From the NCBI GenBank assembly GCA_964030785.1, contig OZ034978.1:1074001-1138000 (forward strand): DNA of 64,000 nucleotides, written 5' to 3'. Within the stretch, counting starts at the first letter, position 1. Every line of letters starts with the position of its first letter. Both the position numbers and the translations under genes were made by a program. A model generated the notes under the pieces. It did no database searches. It was not told where the DNA came from and saw nothing but the letters and a program-made list of their open reading frames with translations. The stretch comes from Siderastrea siderea. Lineage: Eukaryota > Cnidaria > Anthozoa > Scleractinia > Rhizangiidae. Positions 28,697 through 39,597 of this stretch are shown here, one piece after another.

Positions 28697-28992
28697 ACGG
28701 TATTTATATAAACATTTATTGCTGACAATGGAGTTAATTCTTCGCCGGATGTAGCGCGGAGTTCAGGCTTGGTAACTCCCTTTGGCACCTGAAAAAAGAA
28801 GGTAAATGTTCGCTCTATGTGTGCTTAGTTTAGCTCTTCTTCTATTTGTTTATACTTTGTTTAATTCTTGTTTGCTCCAGCTCGTTACTGGCCCAATTAT
28901 GCAAAGCCCACCACTTTGTCTTTCGACCGATACACACCTGTCAAAGTCCCTTGCCATTGCAATTACACTTAAAATATCCTTTGTTTCACATT
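28697..28992 (+). other. LINE inter-ORF region
   Basis: About 300 bp between ORF1 stop and the ORF2 start. Short in-frame extensions upstream of 28993 are hydrophobic, unlike endonuclease sequence, and are not counted. Nothing else is seen. Confidence 0.5.
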
Positions 28993-31900
28993 ATGAACTC
29001 GCACTTCAACTTTAATTTTAAATTCCAATCTTTAAACGTGAAGGGGCTGAATAAATCAATCAAAAGGCGCTCGATCTTCAGATGGTTAGACAATCGAAAA
29101 TATCACTTCACGTTCCTGCAAGAAACTTACAGTTCCATAGAACACGCTCGCATCTGGGAAGCCGAATGGGGTGGAAAAGTATTTTTTAGTCATGGCACAT
29201 CACATAGTAAAGGTGTCATGACGCTAATTAATCCAATACTTGACTTCAAAGTGGAAAAAAGCATTTGTAATAAGAACGGCCGACTTTTAATCTTAGATTT
29301 AATTGTCGAAGACACTCATCTCATACTTGTAAATATTTACGCCCCAAACGATGCAAAACAGCAAATAGGGTTCTTCAAAGAACTTCAAAACCATCTAACC
29401 GAATTTGCACAAGAAAACATCGTAATTGCTGGCGACTTTAATTGAGCCTTGACAGACAAGGACAAAAAAGGTGGAAACTCAGTTTCGAAGAAGGCCCTTG
29501 TAATCAAAGAAATCGAGCATCTTGCCAGTCTTTACAACTTAACAGACATTTGGCGTGACCGTAACCCCCTGGGGAAAGTTTCACTTGGAGAAATAAATCT
29601 GCCAAAATTCAATGCCGCTTAGACTTCTTTCTTATTTCGAAAATACTCGTCAACGAAGTGTTTACATGTGAAATTTTGGACGCTCCCGAAAGTGACCACT
29701 CTGTTATCACGTTATACCTTAAATCCGAAATAGCAAGGCAGCCCAGAGGTCCTGGCTTCTGGAAACTCAATAACTCCTTACTTGAAGAACATGAATACTC
29801 CAACAGACTTCGAGAAAACATAACCCTTTTCAAAAACAAGTACGCTGATATTGAAGATTTACCTTGAAGTGGGACCTACTTAAAATGGAGATTCGTGGTT
29901 TTACAATCAAATATTCTAAAATCAAGGCCAAGAAAAGAAAAACCGAAGAGGTTATACTCCAGCATAAAGCTAACAAGCTACTGCAAAAATCCGCAAAGAA
30001 TCCCAGCGATAAACAACTCTTAAACGAGCTTTACGCGACAAAATCGCGCTTAGAAACAATAATGCGACAAAAGACAAAAGGAGTTATTATTAGAAGCAAA
30101 GCTCGGTGGCGTGAACAAGGCGAACGCAATACTAGATACTTTCTTAATCTAGAAAAGCGCAATCAAAGCAGGAAAGCGGTTACAAAATTAAAAGTTGGCA
30201 ACGATAAATACACTTTTGACCAGTTTGAGATATTAGAAGAGGAAAAACGCTTTTATGAAACACTATACAGGTCAGAAAACATTGACGAGCAGAGTCTGTC
30301 TGGATACACTTTTTTCAAATCCGAGAATATATCTCCGTTAAAAGAAGAAGAAATCCAGATATGCGTAGGTCTCGTCTCAGAAAACGAATGTTTAAACGCT
30401 CTGAAAGAATTCAAAAACGCTAAATCTCCTGGTTCCGATGGTTTCTCTGCGGAATTTTATAGATTTTTTTGGCCTGAGCTAGGTCCTGGAATGGTTGCCA
30501 GTTTTAATTATGGCTTTCGGACTGGAACTCTTTCTATTAGTCAAAGACGTGGAATCATTTCGTTAATTCCTAAAAAGAACAAAGATAAAACTTTGCTTGA
30601 AAATTTAAGGCCAGTCTCTCTGCTTAATATAGACTACAAAATCCTGACTAAAACTATCGCAAAAAGGCTAGAGAAAGTGCTCCGAAAAATCATAAACTCC
30701 GATCAAACCGGTTACGTCAAAGGCCACTTCATAGGTGAAAATGTTAGAGTAATACAAGATGTCATGTTTTTCACTGAATACACGAAAAAACCCGGGATTG
30801 CTATATTCCTCGATTTTAGAAAAGCATTCGACACAATAGAATGGCCTTATCTCAAGGCTGCCTTACAAATGTTTAATTTCGGCCCTGATATTCTAAATTG
30901 GTTTCAAATAATTTACAACCAAGTATCCAACTGCGTCTTGCACAGCGGTCATGGATCTGAATTCTTTCTTCTAGAGCGAGGAGTCAGGCAAGGTTGTCTC
31001 TTGTCGGGCCTCCTTTTTGTTATCGGAATCGAACTTTTCGCTAGGGGGCTAAAAAACGACCCGAATATCAAAGGTATTAATGTAGGCCAAAAGGAAATAA
31101 AAATCACACAATATGCGGATGACACCACGGTCCTGGTACGTGACTGCGACTCAGTGCCAAGATTATTAAAACTTTTAGAAGAATTCAAAAAAGTCAGTGG
31201 CCTACAAATTAACACCAGCAAAACAGAAGCCATGTGGTTAGGTACATGGAAAAGCCGCAAGGAGAAACCCTTCTGTTTCAAGTGGCCACATGATCCTGTT
31301 CTCGCTCTTGGAGTACACCTTTCTTATGATACTGAACGTGCCAAGAAGCTTAATTTGAAAGATAAGATAGCCACATTGCAAAAAACTCTCAATAGCTGGA
31401 AGTGAAGAAAACTCACTCTTATTGGAAAAATACACATTGTAAAAACATTAGGCTTGTCCAAACTTATCTACAGCGCTTCTGTATTGGCAATGTCGAAACA
31501 TACTGTAGAGAGAATTAACAAAATCATTTTTAACTTCCTTTGGGATGGCAAACCTGCCAAAATAAAGAAAAAACTATTATTGCCGAAAAAAAGCATGGCG
31601 GACTAAAAATGATTGACTTTGAAATTATGGAACGGTCACTCAAATTAGCTTGGATTAAGAGAATTGCAGAAAACAACCTCGCTGCGTGGAAAATAATTCC
31701 AGAACAGGCATTGAGCCAATACGGTGGTTTCGCGTTTTTCTCTCAATGCCAGTATGATATTAACTTTTGTGACCTTCAAAATTTACCTGAATTTTACCGA
31801 CCCATTCTGAGTTACTGCCAAAATTTTAAGCTCTTAACTGGTGTTGAAAAAGCAGCACAGAACCAAATAATTTGGAACAATCGCAACATTCTCGTAGACG

Positions 31901-32725
31901 GAAAACCAATTATGTATAAAACGTGGCTCAAAAAAGGAATAATTCATATCAAGGATTTAATCAACGAAGACTCAAATTTTCTTTCTCTAAGCGATCTTAA
32001 AGCAAAATTCAACTTAGAAGTACCTTTCACTGTCTATTATGGCCTAGTAAATGCTATCCCAGCAAGTTGGAAAGAAAACATCCAAAATACGGATGTTGCC
32101 CCATCAGAAGCCGTACCGTCTCTCTTACTTCCCTCTACCAAAATAGCTTATTCGACCATACTTGGCAAAAGCCACTCTGTACCACCATCTGAAAGTAAGA
32201 TTTTAAATTATGGCTTCACTACAGACAACATCCAAGAGGTCTATATGCTTCCATTTCAAATTTTGAAGGAGCCAAAGTTAATAATTTTCCAGTTTAAAAC
32301 CATTCATAACATCCTACCCACGCAATTTAGCTTGTTCCGTGCGGGTATAAAAGACAGTGACATATGCCCCTTATGTAATTCTGAAAGCCAACCTTTAAGT
32401 CACATGTTGATTACATGTGATACTTCCTCATCGTTTTGGAACCAGTTCAAACACTGGTGGCAAAAAAGCTTTCAGGAACAAATAAATTTACCCGAAAGCG
32501 TGATTCTCTATGGCTGGCACAAAAAAATCAAACGCCTGGCTAGGGCTCAACTACACGCTCATTATTGCAAAATACCACATTTTCACCACAAGTGTAGGCA
32601 ATGGCAACCTGGATTTTGAAGGTTTTCTCTCACGCCTGAAAAGCGAGCTTACTAGTCTGCGAACAATAGCATCTACAAATAACAATCTGGAGCAATTTAC
32701 AGAAACTTGGGCCGATGTGTTATAG
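28993..32725 (+). pseudogene. LINE ORF2: APE endonuclease, reverse transcriptase, zinc knuckle; broken
   Basis: About 1,240 codons from ATG 28993. The APE-like endonuclease has SLNVKGLNK, LQETYSS, VNIYAPND and AGDFN followed by TGA where Trp is expected (29443). Further frame changes lie near 29575 and 29865. The reverse transcriptase (29864-31405) is one long open block with KSPGSDGFSAEFY, PVSLLNIDYKI, FLDFRKAFDT, GVRQGCLLSG and the active site QYADDTT. Another TGA at 31403 and frame changes near 31540 and 32545 follow. The C-terminal CPLCNSESQPLSHMLITC is the zf-RVT knuckle. A dead copy, but with an almost intact RT segment. Confidence 0.92.
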
Positions 32726-33057
32726 GGCTGGAGGTATGTGTGTGTACTTCTCTGTGCGTCCATCGCTTTGCTGTTCAGCTGCGTAATGCTCTTATACAAT
32801 TCGTTTACCTTTTTTGTGCCATGTAGAGTAGTGCAGGATATTTTATTGTTTTGTAATTTTAGTATCATAAGTTACTGTTTAGCAATTAAGTATTATACGT
32901 TATTGTTAGGTATTTCATTGTAAATTTCGCTTGTAGCCTACTAAGTCTGTATCGTTGTAAAACAGTGTAGAGTACTTTTATAGCATGTAATTAAGTATTG
33001 TACGTTAGTGTATAATTTTCATTGTATAGTAGCGTGTAAATTGGTAATTGCACTAAA
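32726..33057 (+). other. LINE 3' untranslated region
   Basis: T/A-rich, with repeated TATTGTACGTTA-like and AGTGTAAT motifs. It ends in a short A-run merging with the A-rich target duplication. Confidence 0.7.
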
Positions 33058-33072
33058 AAAAACGGAAATGAC
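33058..33072. repeat. LINE target site duplication, right copy
   Basis: AAAAACGGAAATGAC, identical to 9008-9022. The first bases are shared with the LINE A-run, so the exact border is uncertain by a few bases. Confidence 0.9.
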
Positions 33073-33335
33073 ATCATACGGGAACCGGAAGTGATCCCCC
33101 TTAGAACCAGTGACGTCATGCCGGAAACGGAAGTGAAAAATCACCATGACAACCGTAAGTAAAATGGAAAAAAATCAATTTTTTAATCAACCCATACTTA
33201 GTTTACAAGCGGGAACGTGTGCCTGGACCCGAGTGGTCAGCGGCGTCCCATGAGAAAGGTTCAAAGTCCAAATAGCTATGTTCAGGGTGGCAGGGTGCCG
33301 GTTGGGTCTGAGTGGTCAGTGGCATCCCATGAGAA
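33073..33335 (+). repeat. Polinton B left TIR, inner part
   Basis: Continues the TIR interrupted by the LINE; inverted match to about 50214-50475. It contains CRE TGACGTCA at 33111-33118, ETS-core GGAAGTG motifs, and two tandem copies of a unit of about 85 bp with GAGTGGTCAG...GTCCCATGAGAAA...TAGCTATGT. Confidence 0.85.
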
Positions 33336-33730
33336 AAGTTCAAAGTCTAAATAGCTATGTACAAGCTGGTGGTGCGTGGTGCCTGGACCCTAGTTCCATA
33401 GACGCGTGATGAGTGAGTGAGGGTTGGGTGGACTGGAGCCAAGTGGCGTGTCAAACCTGTCGTTAAAGTCCAAAATTAAAAGAAAAACAGGGGATGTCAT
33501 GTAGAGAAAGCGAATCATTAATTAAATCCTGGAGCACGTGGGACCTAGCCCGGTTAGCTCCAGAATAGGCTAACTACTTAGATTGGTTTTGAAAGGGGTG
33601 GGTTTCCTTTAGTGAAGAACCGAGGAATGAAAAAAGCTTACCGTCATCTGTAGGTGTTGCTTGACATTCTTGCTTGCTTGTTTGCTTGGAGTGAAGAATG
33701 AAATGGGAAGGTCGAGTTGCTCGGTTTTAT
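33336..33730. other. Left arm of Polinton B, no gene recognised
   Basis: About 400 bp without a credible reading frame. The RING and paired helical genes found here in Polinton A are absent. CTTACCGTCATCTGTAGG near 33640 resembles sequence at the right end of A. Confidence 0.5.
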
Positions 33731-33970
33731 AGAGAAAAAGGGGTCACGTGCCATGCAGTTGAAAACCAATGACAGACAGGCCACGTGAAAAAAATACAAA
33801 TTGAAAAGGGTGGGGGCACTCCCTCCCCCCTCTTGATTTTCCCATCATCCTTGGCGATCCACAAAAAAAATTAAAAAGGGTGGGGGTACCCCCCTCCCCC
33901 CTCTACATTTTCCTATCACCCCTAGCGATTCACTCAGCATAAAACCCTGGATGCGCCACGGAGCTTCACT
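33731..33970. promoter_or_regulatory. Bidirectional promoter module of Polinton B, left, internally duplicated
   Basis: Minus-strand TATA (TTTTATAGAG on the plus strand, about 33734) and two CACGTG boxes (about 33747 and 33781) are followed by two tandem copies of AAAAGGGTGGGGG..CCCTCCCCCCTCT...TTTTCC.ATCA (about 33816-33872 and 33887-33932); the second contains the palindrome GGGGGTACCCCC. A plus-strand GCATAAAACC lies near 33938. It corresponds to 11206-11400 in A. Confidence 0.65.
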
Positions 33971-34031
33971 CCTAGCTTTGAGTCGGACAGTGTTGACTTT
34001 TGTCAATTTGTGAAAGAAAACAAAAATTTAA

Positions 34032-34538
34032 GAAGAAGAAAGTTCTTTGTCTGACCTGGCTTCCTACATCAACGTGAATGGAGAGGAGGCGCTTAGTGAT
34101 GCAGTGGGGGAAGAAAGAACGGAGTTGGAGAGAGCAGTGGTGGAGAATGAAATTCAAGCGGACGTGATGTTTTTGAGAAGAAGAAGAAGGTTGGGATTGG
34201 AGCAAGAGGGTGCCCATTTGTTGGCTCGTTTTTACTCGAAAGTCATGGCGAATGAAGAGAACTCGTTGCGTTGCCATTGCCAGAAGAGAGTGATGAAGAA
34301 GATGTTGGTGAAGGAACTGATTCCTTTCATTCATAAGAACTTGAATGATTCACCCCTTGAGGAGCACTGGCCCATTACGGGGGGTCAATTTGAAGCACTC
34401 AACGATGGTTTGTCTGTCAAGTTCCCCAAGATTCACGCTGGTCGTCGATGGCAAGACATCATTCAGTGCTTCGAAAGAGCCATGTACCGCTTGGAAGAAC
34501 GAATGAATGCATGGCATGCAGTTGAAGACACATATTGA
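34032..34538 (+). pseudogene. Helical early protein, start codon lost (A counterpart at 11442)
   Basis: One open frame of about 168 codons with YINVNGEEALSDAV, an Arg run, KELIPFIHKNL and WPITGGQFEALNDGL, ending EERMNAWHAVEDTY. No in-frame ATG exists near the 5' end; the A copy has its ATG where B reads ATTTAAG. It is therefore untranslatable as it stands, or uses a non-AUG start. It is the better copy for judging the fold: all-helical, with a helix pair around FIHKNL...HWPITGGQF that is faintly Bcl-2-like. Confidence 0.55.
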
Positions 34539-34654
34539 ACGTTGAACATTTTTTATTTTTAAATCAAAGCATTGTGAGTCAAGACTTCTGTGAGTCAAGA
34601 AAAAAAATTACAATGGTGTAAATGAAGTAATGTGAAAAAATTTGAATTTTAAAA
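34539..34654. other. Convergent 3' ends, no gene
   Basis: A/T-rich spacer of 116 bp with two tandem copies of a GTGAGTCAAGA motif at about 34573 and 34591. Nothing else is seen. Confidence 0.5.
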
Positions 34655-34957
34655 TTAAACATTGGTGACTTTTTCGACAACAACAACAAACTCTGTGTCC
34701 ATATCTTGCCACGCTGTATTAGCGCTTTGCAGACGTTGTGCTCGTTGTTGTTTTCTTATGTCACTATAAGCAGCTGTTCTTAAAGTGTGACTCAAACGTA
34801 ACGTGGATTTCATCTCTCGACGAAGTCTCTGAAAACGGCAACGTCTCTTTGATACGTCCTCTTCTGAAGTAAGCGGTTCCTTTTGAATCCAATGAACTTC
34901 CCCACGCATAAAGGGATAATAGACTTGAGTCTGTTTACAAAAGTTAACGCTTTTCAT
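34655..34957 (-). CDS. Basic helical protein, unknown
   Basis: 100 residues from ATG 34957 (MKSVNFCKQTQVYYPFMRG), with an Arg/Lys-rich central helix (KRRCRFQRLRREMKSTLRL) and an acidic/valine end. It lies 5 bp downstream of the leftward SLOG-like gene and is probably co-transcribed. Only its last 11 codons survive in Polinton A (12082-12117). No recognised family. Confidence 0.5.
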   Translation of the reverse strand: MKSVNFCKQTQVYYPFMRGEVHWIQKEPLTSEEDVSKRRCRFQRLRREMKSTLRLSHTLRTAAYSDIRKQQRAQRLQSANTAWQDMDTEFVVVVEKVTNV

Positions 34958-34962
34958 GATTT

Positions 34963-35735
34963 TTACAAATGAAATTTTTCCAGTTCCACTCTTAATTGTT
35001 CAATGTTCTCGGGTGAACAGAAGGTACGGTTAAATAAGCCTTTGATTTCCTCTCGGGTTTTCTGGTCAAGATCTCGGGAACCAACCACAGCACTGCTTTG
35101 ATGAAGGGTGGGGGGTTTGAGACCCCAGGGTAAGAACTTGCTCCCAGTCACCAGACAGGCAGAATCGTTTCTGACGTTGTAGTAATTTTCAGACCGGTAC
35201 CAAGTTTGACTGGGAATGTCAAACAGGTAAACTTCTTTGCCTTGATCCAAAGCCAATTGCACGGTCCACCCCGTTCCCGCTTTGACTCGTTTAGCATCCT
35301 TTTCCAATGTGCCAAAGGCATAGATGGTATGAGCCTTTTTAGCAATTTGGTAATCGCGTTGCAGCAAATGAAGCGTGTAGAAATGACTGGGAACACGTTT
35401 AGACAGTTTTTGAGTAGCCTGATGAAGTTACGGATTGGCTAGGACTAATACTTCCACCGTGGAAGGACTGATGCAATTGGCTCGTGGATGATTAGGGGGT
35501 ACAATGACTTCGACTTGCATGCCAAAATGTTTGGCCATTTCTTCTGCCATCGGTACCTTTGGCTCCACCCGTGTAGATCACGTGACCATTTCCGATACTG
35601 AGCTGCATTTCTTCTTCCACGTCTTGGGCTCCAATAATGTCGATGTCTGGGTCTGGGAACATTCGTCGGGAAAAATGTAACCGGTATGGGTCCTACGATT
35701 TCAAGAATGTCTACTTTGGTTAACCCCAAAGCCAA
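34963..35735 (-). pseudogene. SLOG/DprA-like nucleotide-binding protein, broken
   Basis: The leftward counterpart of 12306-13166. The N-terminal helical domain is mostly deleted; sequence starts at GLTKVDILEIVGP. The nucleotide-binding core is frameshifted around 35560-35640. A stop at about 35427-35429 interrupts the ANP.LHQ motif. From 35367 to 34963 the frame is intact (KKAHTIYAFGTLEKD, GTGWTVQLALDQGKEVYLFD, SSAVVGSRDLDQ) and gives the cleanest view of the C-terminal half: a GTGWTVQ loop followed by a Rossmann-like strand. Confidence 0.68.
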
Positions 35736-35764
35736 TGATGAAAAAGTGAATGAGGAACCCTCTT

Positions 35765-36060
35765 AAATAGGTAAAAATAAAATGAAAGGGAACCAATGGG
35801 AAAAGAGTTGACCTTATATGGACATCACGTGATGGGAAAAATGAACCAATCAAAAGTCGAGACGACCTGACCAATGGTGAGTATTTTGACCTTCTATGGT
35901 CATGAACTGATCCCAAATCGGACCAATCACCCCGAAAAAAAGAACCTGACCTATCAGAGGCACTTTGACCTTATATGGTCATCACGTGATCCCAAAATGA
36001 ACCAATGAGAAAAAGGTTTAAGGTGTATAAAAAGCCATGCGCTGGTTGTGAAAAAGTCAC
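35765..36060. promoter_or_regulatory. Promoter region with repeated CCAAT and GACCTTATATGGTC units
   Basis: Three imperfect copies of a roughly 60-90 bp unit, each with ACCAAT and TTGACCTT.TATGG.CAT, two followed by CACGTGAT. A TATA box GTATAAAAAG lies near 36025, 45 bp upstream of the GRF gene ATG. It corresponds to 13170-13363 in A, expanded. Confidence 0.6.
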
Positions 36061-36072
36061 ATTTCAACGAAA

Positions 36073-36910
36073 ATGTCCACCTTATGGGAATATGGCGATG
36101 TCTCTCCATCTCGTTATCCAAATCCTGGTCGGAAGAGAGAATCTGGTTCTGCCAAAAGCGCTAACCCTACCGGGAAGAAAACGAAGGAGAAGGAGGAGAA
36201 TGAAACCTTGGTGATTCAAAATATGACGCCAGTGGGATTGAAGAAAAATGAGGTGACCTGTTTGGGTGAAATGCCTAGTGACGATGATCCTGCGACAGTG
36301 GTAGAAATGATGAAAAAAAAATGCTTCAGTTACATCCCTAACCCTAACAACCCACATGGCTGTGAGGACATCGTGGAAGTGGTACAAGAGGGAATGTCTT
36401 GCTCCCAGCCTAACGAGAAAGAAACCCAGGAAGCGGTGCAAGAGTTGATGAACGAATTGAATGGCATTGTGGACCAAGCCACCCACATTGGATGAGATGT
36501 TGCACAGCAAGGTGAAATTGGTGGGGGTGTATGACAGTCCCGAGGATTTTGCTATGGCCATGAACAGTGAAAGAAAGGTCAACCCTCCTCCACCCGAGGA
36601 TGACAATGAAGGGATTAAAAGATTGGTGAGAATGGCTACCATATTTCAAAGTCCGGCCTTTCAAAACCCTAGACCCCGTGCCCGTGCGGTGGACTTCATG
36701 GTTTGCCCTTGCCATGTGGTTCGTTTGGAGGAGCGCAAGTCCCAAAAGCGGTGGGAATATGTCAAATGTCCCATGCACCCTTGTTTGCTGTTTTGTGCTA
36801 AAGAGAAAGCCCACGACTATACGAGGGAGGTGTATCGTCAACCTCATCCAGACGTTTGCGACATGTGGAGCTGTTTGTTGTGCTTTTGCCGTGAACCTGC
36901 CACGCTTTAA
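36073..36910 (+). pseudogene. GRF-type zinc-finger protein, frameshifted and truncated
   Basis: From ATG 36073 (MSTLWEYGDVSPSRYP). A frameshift near 36470 and a stop follow, with the second frame carrying the first zinc module (VCPCHVVRLEE..., CPMHPCLLFC) and the start of the GRF motif (CFCREPATL). At about 36908-36930 the sequence passes directly into integrase. The C-terminal GRF half and the tryptophan-rich gene of Polinton A are missing through a deletion of about 0.9 kb. Confidence 0.7.
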
Positions 36911-36924
36911 CAGAGCCACTCATC

Positions 36925-37498
36925 AAATTCCCCTGAAAAACGCTCAACACGTATTGGAACGGGATTTGGCGTTTACGTTGCATAAACCTCGACGTCGTCG
37001 ATCAACGTCGTCGTCGTCAATCTCGTCCCCGTGATTGTGGGTGAATGGATGATCAATGGGTAGCGGATTTGGTGGAAGTCCAACCCTTGGCCAAGTACAA
37101 TCGAGGCATCCGTTATTTACTGATGGTCTTGGATGTGGTGTCCAAGTACGCGTGGGTGCAACCCTTGAAAGCCAAAACGGGGGTGGTCTTGGTCAAGGCC
37201 TTTGAAAAGATTCTGAAACAAGGACGTAAGCCCAACCGTTTGCAAGCGGATCGAGGCACAGAATTTTACAATCGCACGTTTTAACGCTGGGTCAAGGATC
37301 ATGGGATTGATAATTTTTTTTTTTACCGAGGGGGATGCCAAAGCTGCGGTGGTGGAACGGCTTAACTGCACGGTGAAAGAACGACTGTACCGTTATTTTA
37401 CGGCGGCCAATACTTTGCGTTTTGACGACAAGTTAGCCCAATTGGTAGAAGGATACAGTGCGACGCGTCATCGTAGTATTGACAAGGGAAACAATTGA
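36925..37498 (+). pseudogene. Integrase, truncated at both ends, no chromodomain
   Basis: Starts inside the N-terminal region (HQIPLKNAQHVLERDLAF). After an indel near 37010 the core follows (WVADLVEVQPLAKYNRG, LQADRGTEFYN). A stop at 37282 and a T-run frameshift near 37315 precede the Glu motif (VVERLNCTVKERLYRYF). It ends abruptly after ATRHRSID at about 37484. The SH3-like region, the chromodomain and both downstream structural paralogues known from A are missing, a deletion of about 2.8 kb. Inactive. Confidence 0.85.
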
Positions 37499-37580
37499 GT
37501 TGTCGTGTATAAAAAGAGAGACGAGTTTCGTGAAGAAAGAAAAGAGTGATCATTGGTGACGAGAGTAGAAGAAGAAAACC

Positions 37581-37906
37581 ATGCGAGGTGGTAGTTTGAC
37601 GCGATTTCGTCCTGACGAGTACTACGATCAAGATGGAAAAGGCATGTTGCCAGACGTGTTTCGTGGTGGTCTCCAAGGACTTAAAGGACCCGAAATCCAC
37701 TGAAACTACCTAGTAACACCTTCAGTGGATTAAAAGCAGGCTTGACATGAGGTGTCAAACGAAAAGCCGAACAAGTGATCAAACGGGAAATTACCAAACG
37801 AGCTAAGAAAGCTTTGGGTAATAAGAACGTGAAAAAAGCCGTGCGCGTGGCCAGTGCTTTGTTTCCCAAACAAGTGAAAAGAGCACGTGACATTTTTGGT
37901 GTTTGA
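37581..37906 (+). pseudogene. Conserved basic late protein (MRGGSLTRF family), frameshifted
   Basis: From ATG 37581 (MRGGSLTRFRPDEYYDQDG). It matches the intact A gene at 18217 until about 37680, where an indel in a CCCGAAATCC context shifts frame. The remaining homologous DNA extends to TGA 37904-37906. A TATAAAAAG box lies at about 37508. Confidence 0.65.
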
Positions 37907-37914
37907 AAAGAACA

Positions 37915-38238
37915 ATGCCGTTGGCTCCAGTCCATTCTAGTCCTCGACGTATTCGCAGTAATCGTGGTTTGCCTCAACGTGGGGGATTGTTTCCTTTTTG
38001 GAAATTGATGAGAAGACGACCGCAACGACAACAACAACGTGGAGGGTGGTTGAGTCAAAGTGTTGTAAGAATTCCTGGGTTTGATTTGGCGCAACGGTTG
38101 GCACGACGACACGACGGTATAAAAACCCATCACGACGGGGTCCCTCTTCAAATAGACGAAGAAGACGTTAAAGGAAAAAAATGGCAGAAGCAGCTCCAGC
38201 TCACGCTCGTTCCGAAGGGGCCATCAACACGGCATTGA
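37915..38238 (+). pseudogene. Small arginine-rich protein, stop codon lost
   Basis: From ATG 37915 (LAPVHSSPRRIRSNRG, GGLFPFWKLMRRRPQRQ, RGGWLS). It is homologous to 18546-18737, but the end is shifted and reads through into the capsid gene in another frame until 38238. GGTATAAAAACC near 38118 is the capsid TATA box within the coding frame, as in A. Confidence 0.55.
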
Positions 38239-39597
38239 GAGTCTTCAAGGTTCCTCCTACCGACATTAGCATCAATGCCCATTGCATGGTCACCATTCAA
38301 CCCACCACCACGGGCATTAATCCCATGAAATTCATCATTCCGGCCTTGGACGATTATGTGGATTTGGGACGCAGTTACTTTACCATAGGACCGAGTTTGA
38401 AAAAGAGTACCAATGCTAACTTGGTGGCCAATGAAAATCTTTGGCCCGTCAACAATTTGGCGCATTCCATCATCAGGCAAATTGACCTGCAGTTAAATGG
38501 TACTTTGATTAGTCCCCAATCAGACACGTATCATTACAAGGCCTACATAGAAAACTTGCTGAATTTTGACCGAGAGGATGGAAAGACTGTATTGGGACCT
38601 GAAGGTTGGTTCAATCAAATGGATTTCCCACCCCAATGGACTGCTAATAACACAGACAGTACCACGCCTGATGCAGCCTACAGGGCTCTAAGTGCCAATC
38701 ACAAAGCTGCCTTGGCCACGTCCATAGCAGAAACCGCTAAGTATGCTGGAGGAATCACTCACAGTTTGGTGTTTACCCCTCACTTGGAAGTGTTTCACAC
38801 TGGGAAAGTACTGGTACCAGGCGTAGAAATCAAGATGAAATTTCATTTCAACAGTCCCAACCTGTTTCTGAATGGTGTGGCTCTGGCCGGGAGATTGATT
38901 GAAGGGGACATCAAGCTCCGTTTTCATCTGTGTCAACTCCGTTTGAATGAAACCGTTTACAGGAGTTTGTCTGCCCAAAGACACAATGACAAACAATTGG
39001 CTACTTACCCCACAGTGCGGAGTGAAATCCGGACCTTCAGCATTCAAGACAACCTCACCCACTTTGACATACCCAACCTGTTTCAAAACAGGATCCCCGA
39101 TCGATTGATTGTGGGTCTATTGGACAGTCGAGCCTTCAATGGGGAAGTGACCCGAGATCCCTTCTGCTTCCAGAAATTTGGACTGAGTTCCATTCGACAG
39201 ATTGTAAGGGGAGAAGAATACCCTTATGAAACCCTCCAACTGGTTCACAACACGGCAGCCCGAGATAATCTGGGGTACTTTCGTTTTCTTCAAGCCAGTG
39301 GAGCGTGGTGCGAAAAGAAAGGCAATATGGTGGACCTGGGAGATTGGGGACAGGGTAAAAATTGTACCTTGTTTATGTTTTGCAATGTAGCCAATGGATG
39401 TGCTGACAGCCAAAGACTCAACCCCAAGCAAACTGGAGACACAACTCAGCTTGGAATTTGGAGCAGCTCCCGGTACCAATATAACCGTGCTCGTGTATGG
39501 AGAATTTGAGAACTTGCTAGAGATTGACTCGAACGGAGCTGTGTTGTACGACATTTACCAGCATTGCAGAAAAAATGGAACAAGTGGCTTTGAATAA
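38181..39597 (+). pseudogene. Major capsid protein (hexon-like), frameshift near the 3' end
   Basis: 442 open codons from ATG 38181 (AEAAPAHARSEGAINTALRV), with the full conserved body (FKVPPTDISIN, DLGRSYFTIG, LAHSIIRQIDLQLNG, GWFNQMDFPPQW, RSEIRTFSIQDNL). A 2-base loss near 39435 shifts frame 24 codons or so before the natural end. The last conserved block (LSLEFGAAPGTNITVLVYGE) continues in the next frame, and its stop is also lost, so that frame runs into the protease gene to 39597. This is the best capsid sequence in the window for fold comparison. Described only; not repaired. Confidence 0.8.

Larger units (their letters stand above)
9023..33057 (+). mobile_element. Tx1/L1-like LINE, near full length, interrupted by Polinton A
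   Basis: A non-LTR retrotransposon of about 5.4 kb after removing Polinton A and one of its target copies. It has a 5' leader starting TGGGGGTTTTAAGATGGCG, an ORF1 with RNA-binding-type domains (9166-9823 and 28466-28696), an ORF2 with APE-type endonuclease, reverse transcriptase and C-terminal zinc knuckle (28993-32725), and a short A-run at the 3' end. Exact 15-bp target duplications define both ends. Both ORFs carry stops and frameshifts, so the copy is dead. The tentative Tx1/L1 placement rests on ORF2 architecture and overall resemblance. Confidence 0.9.
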
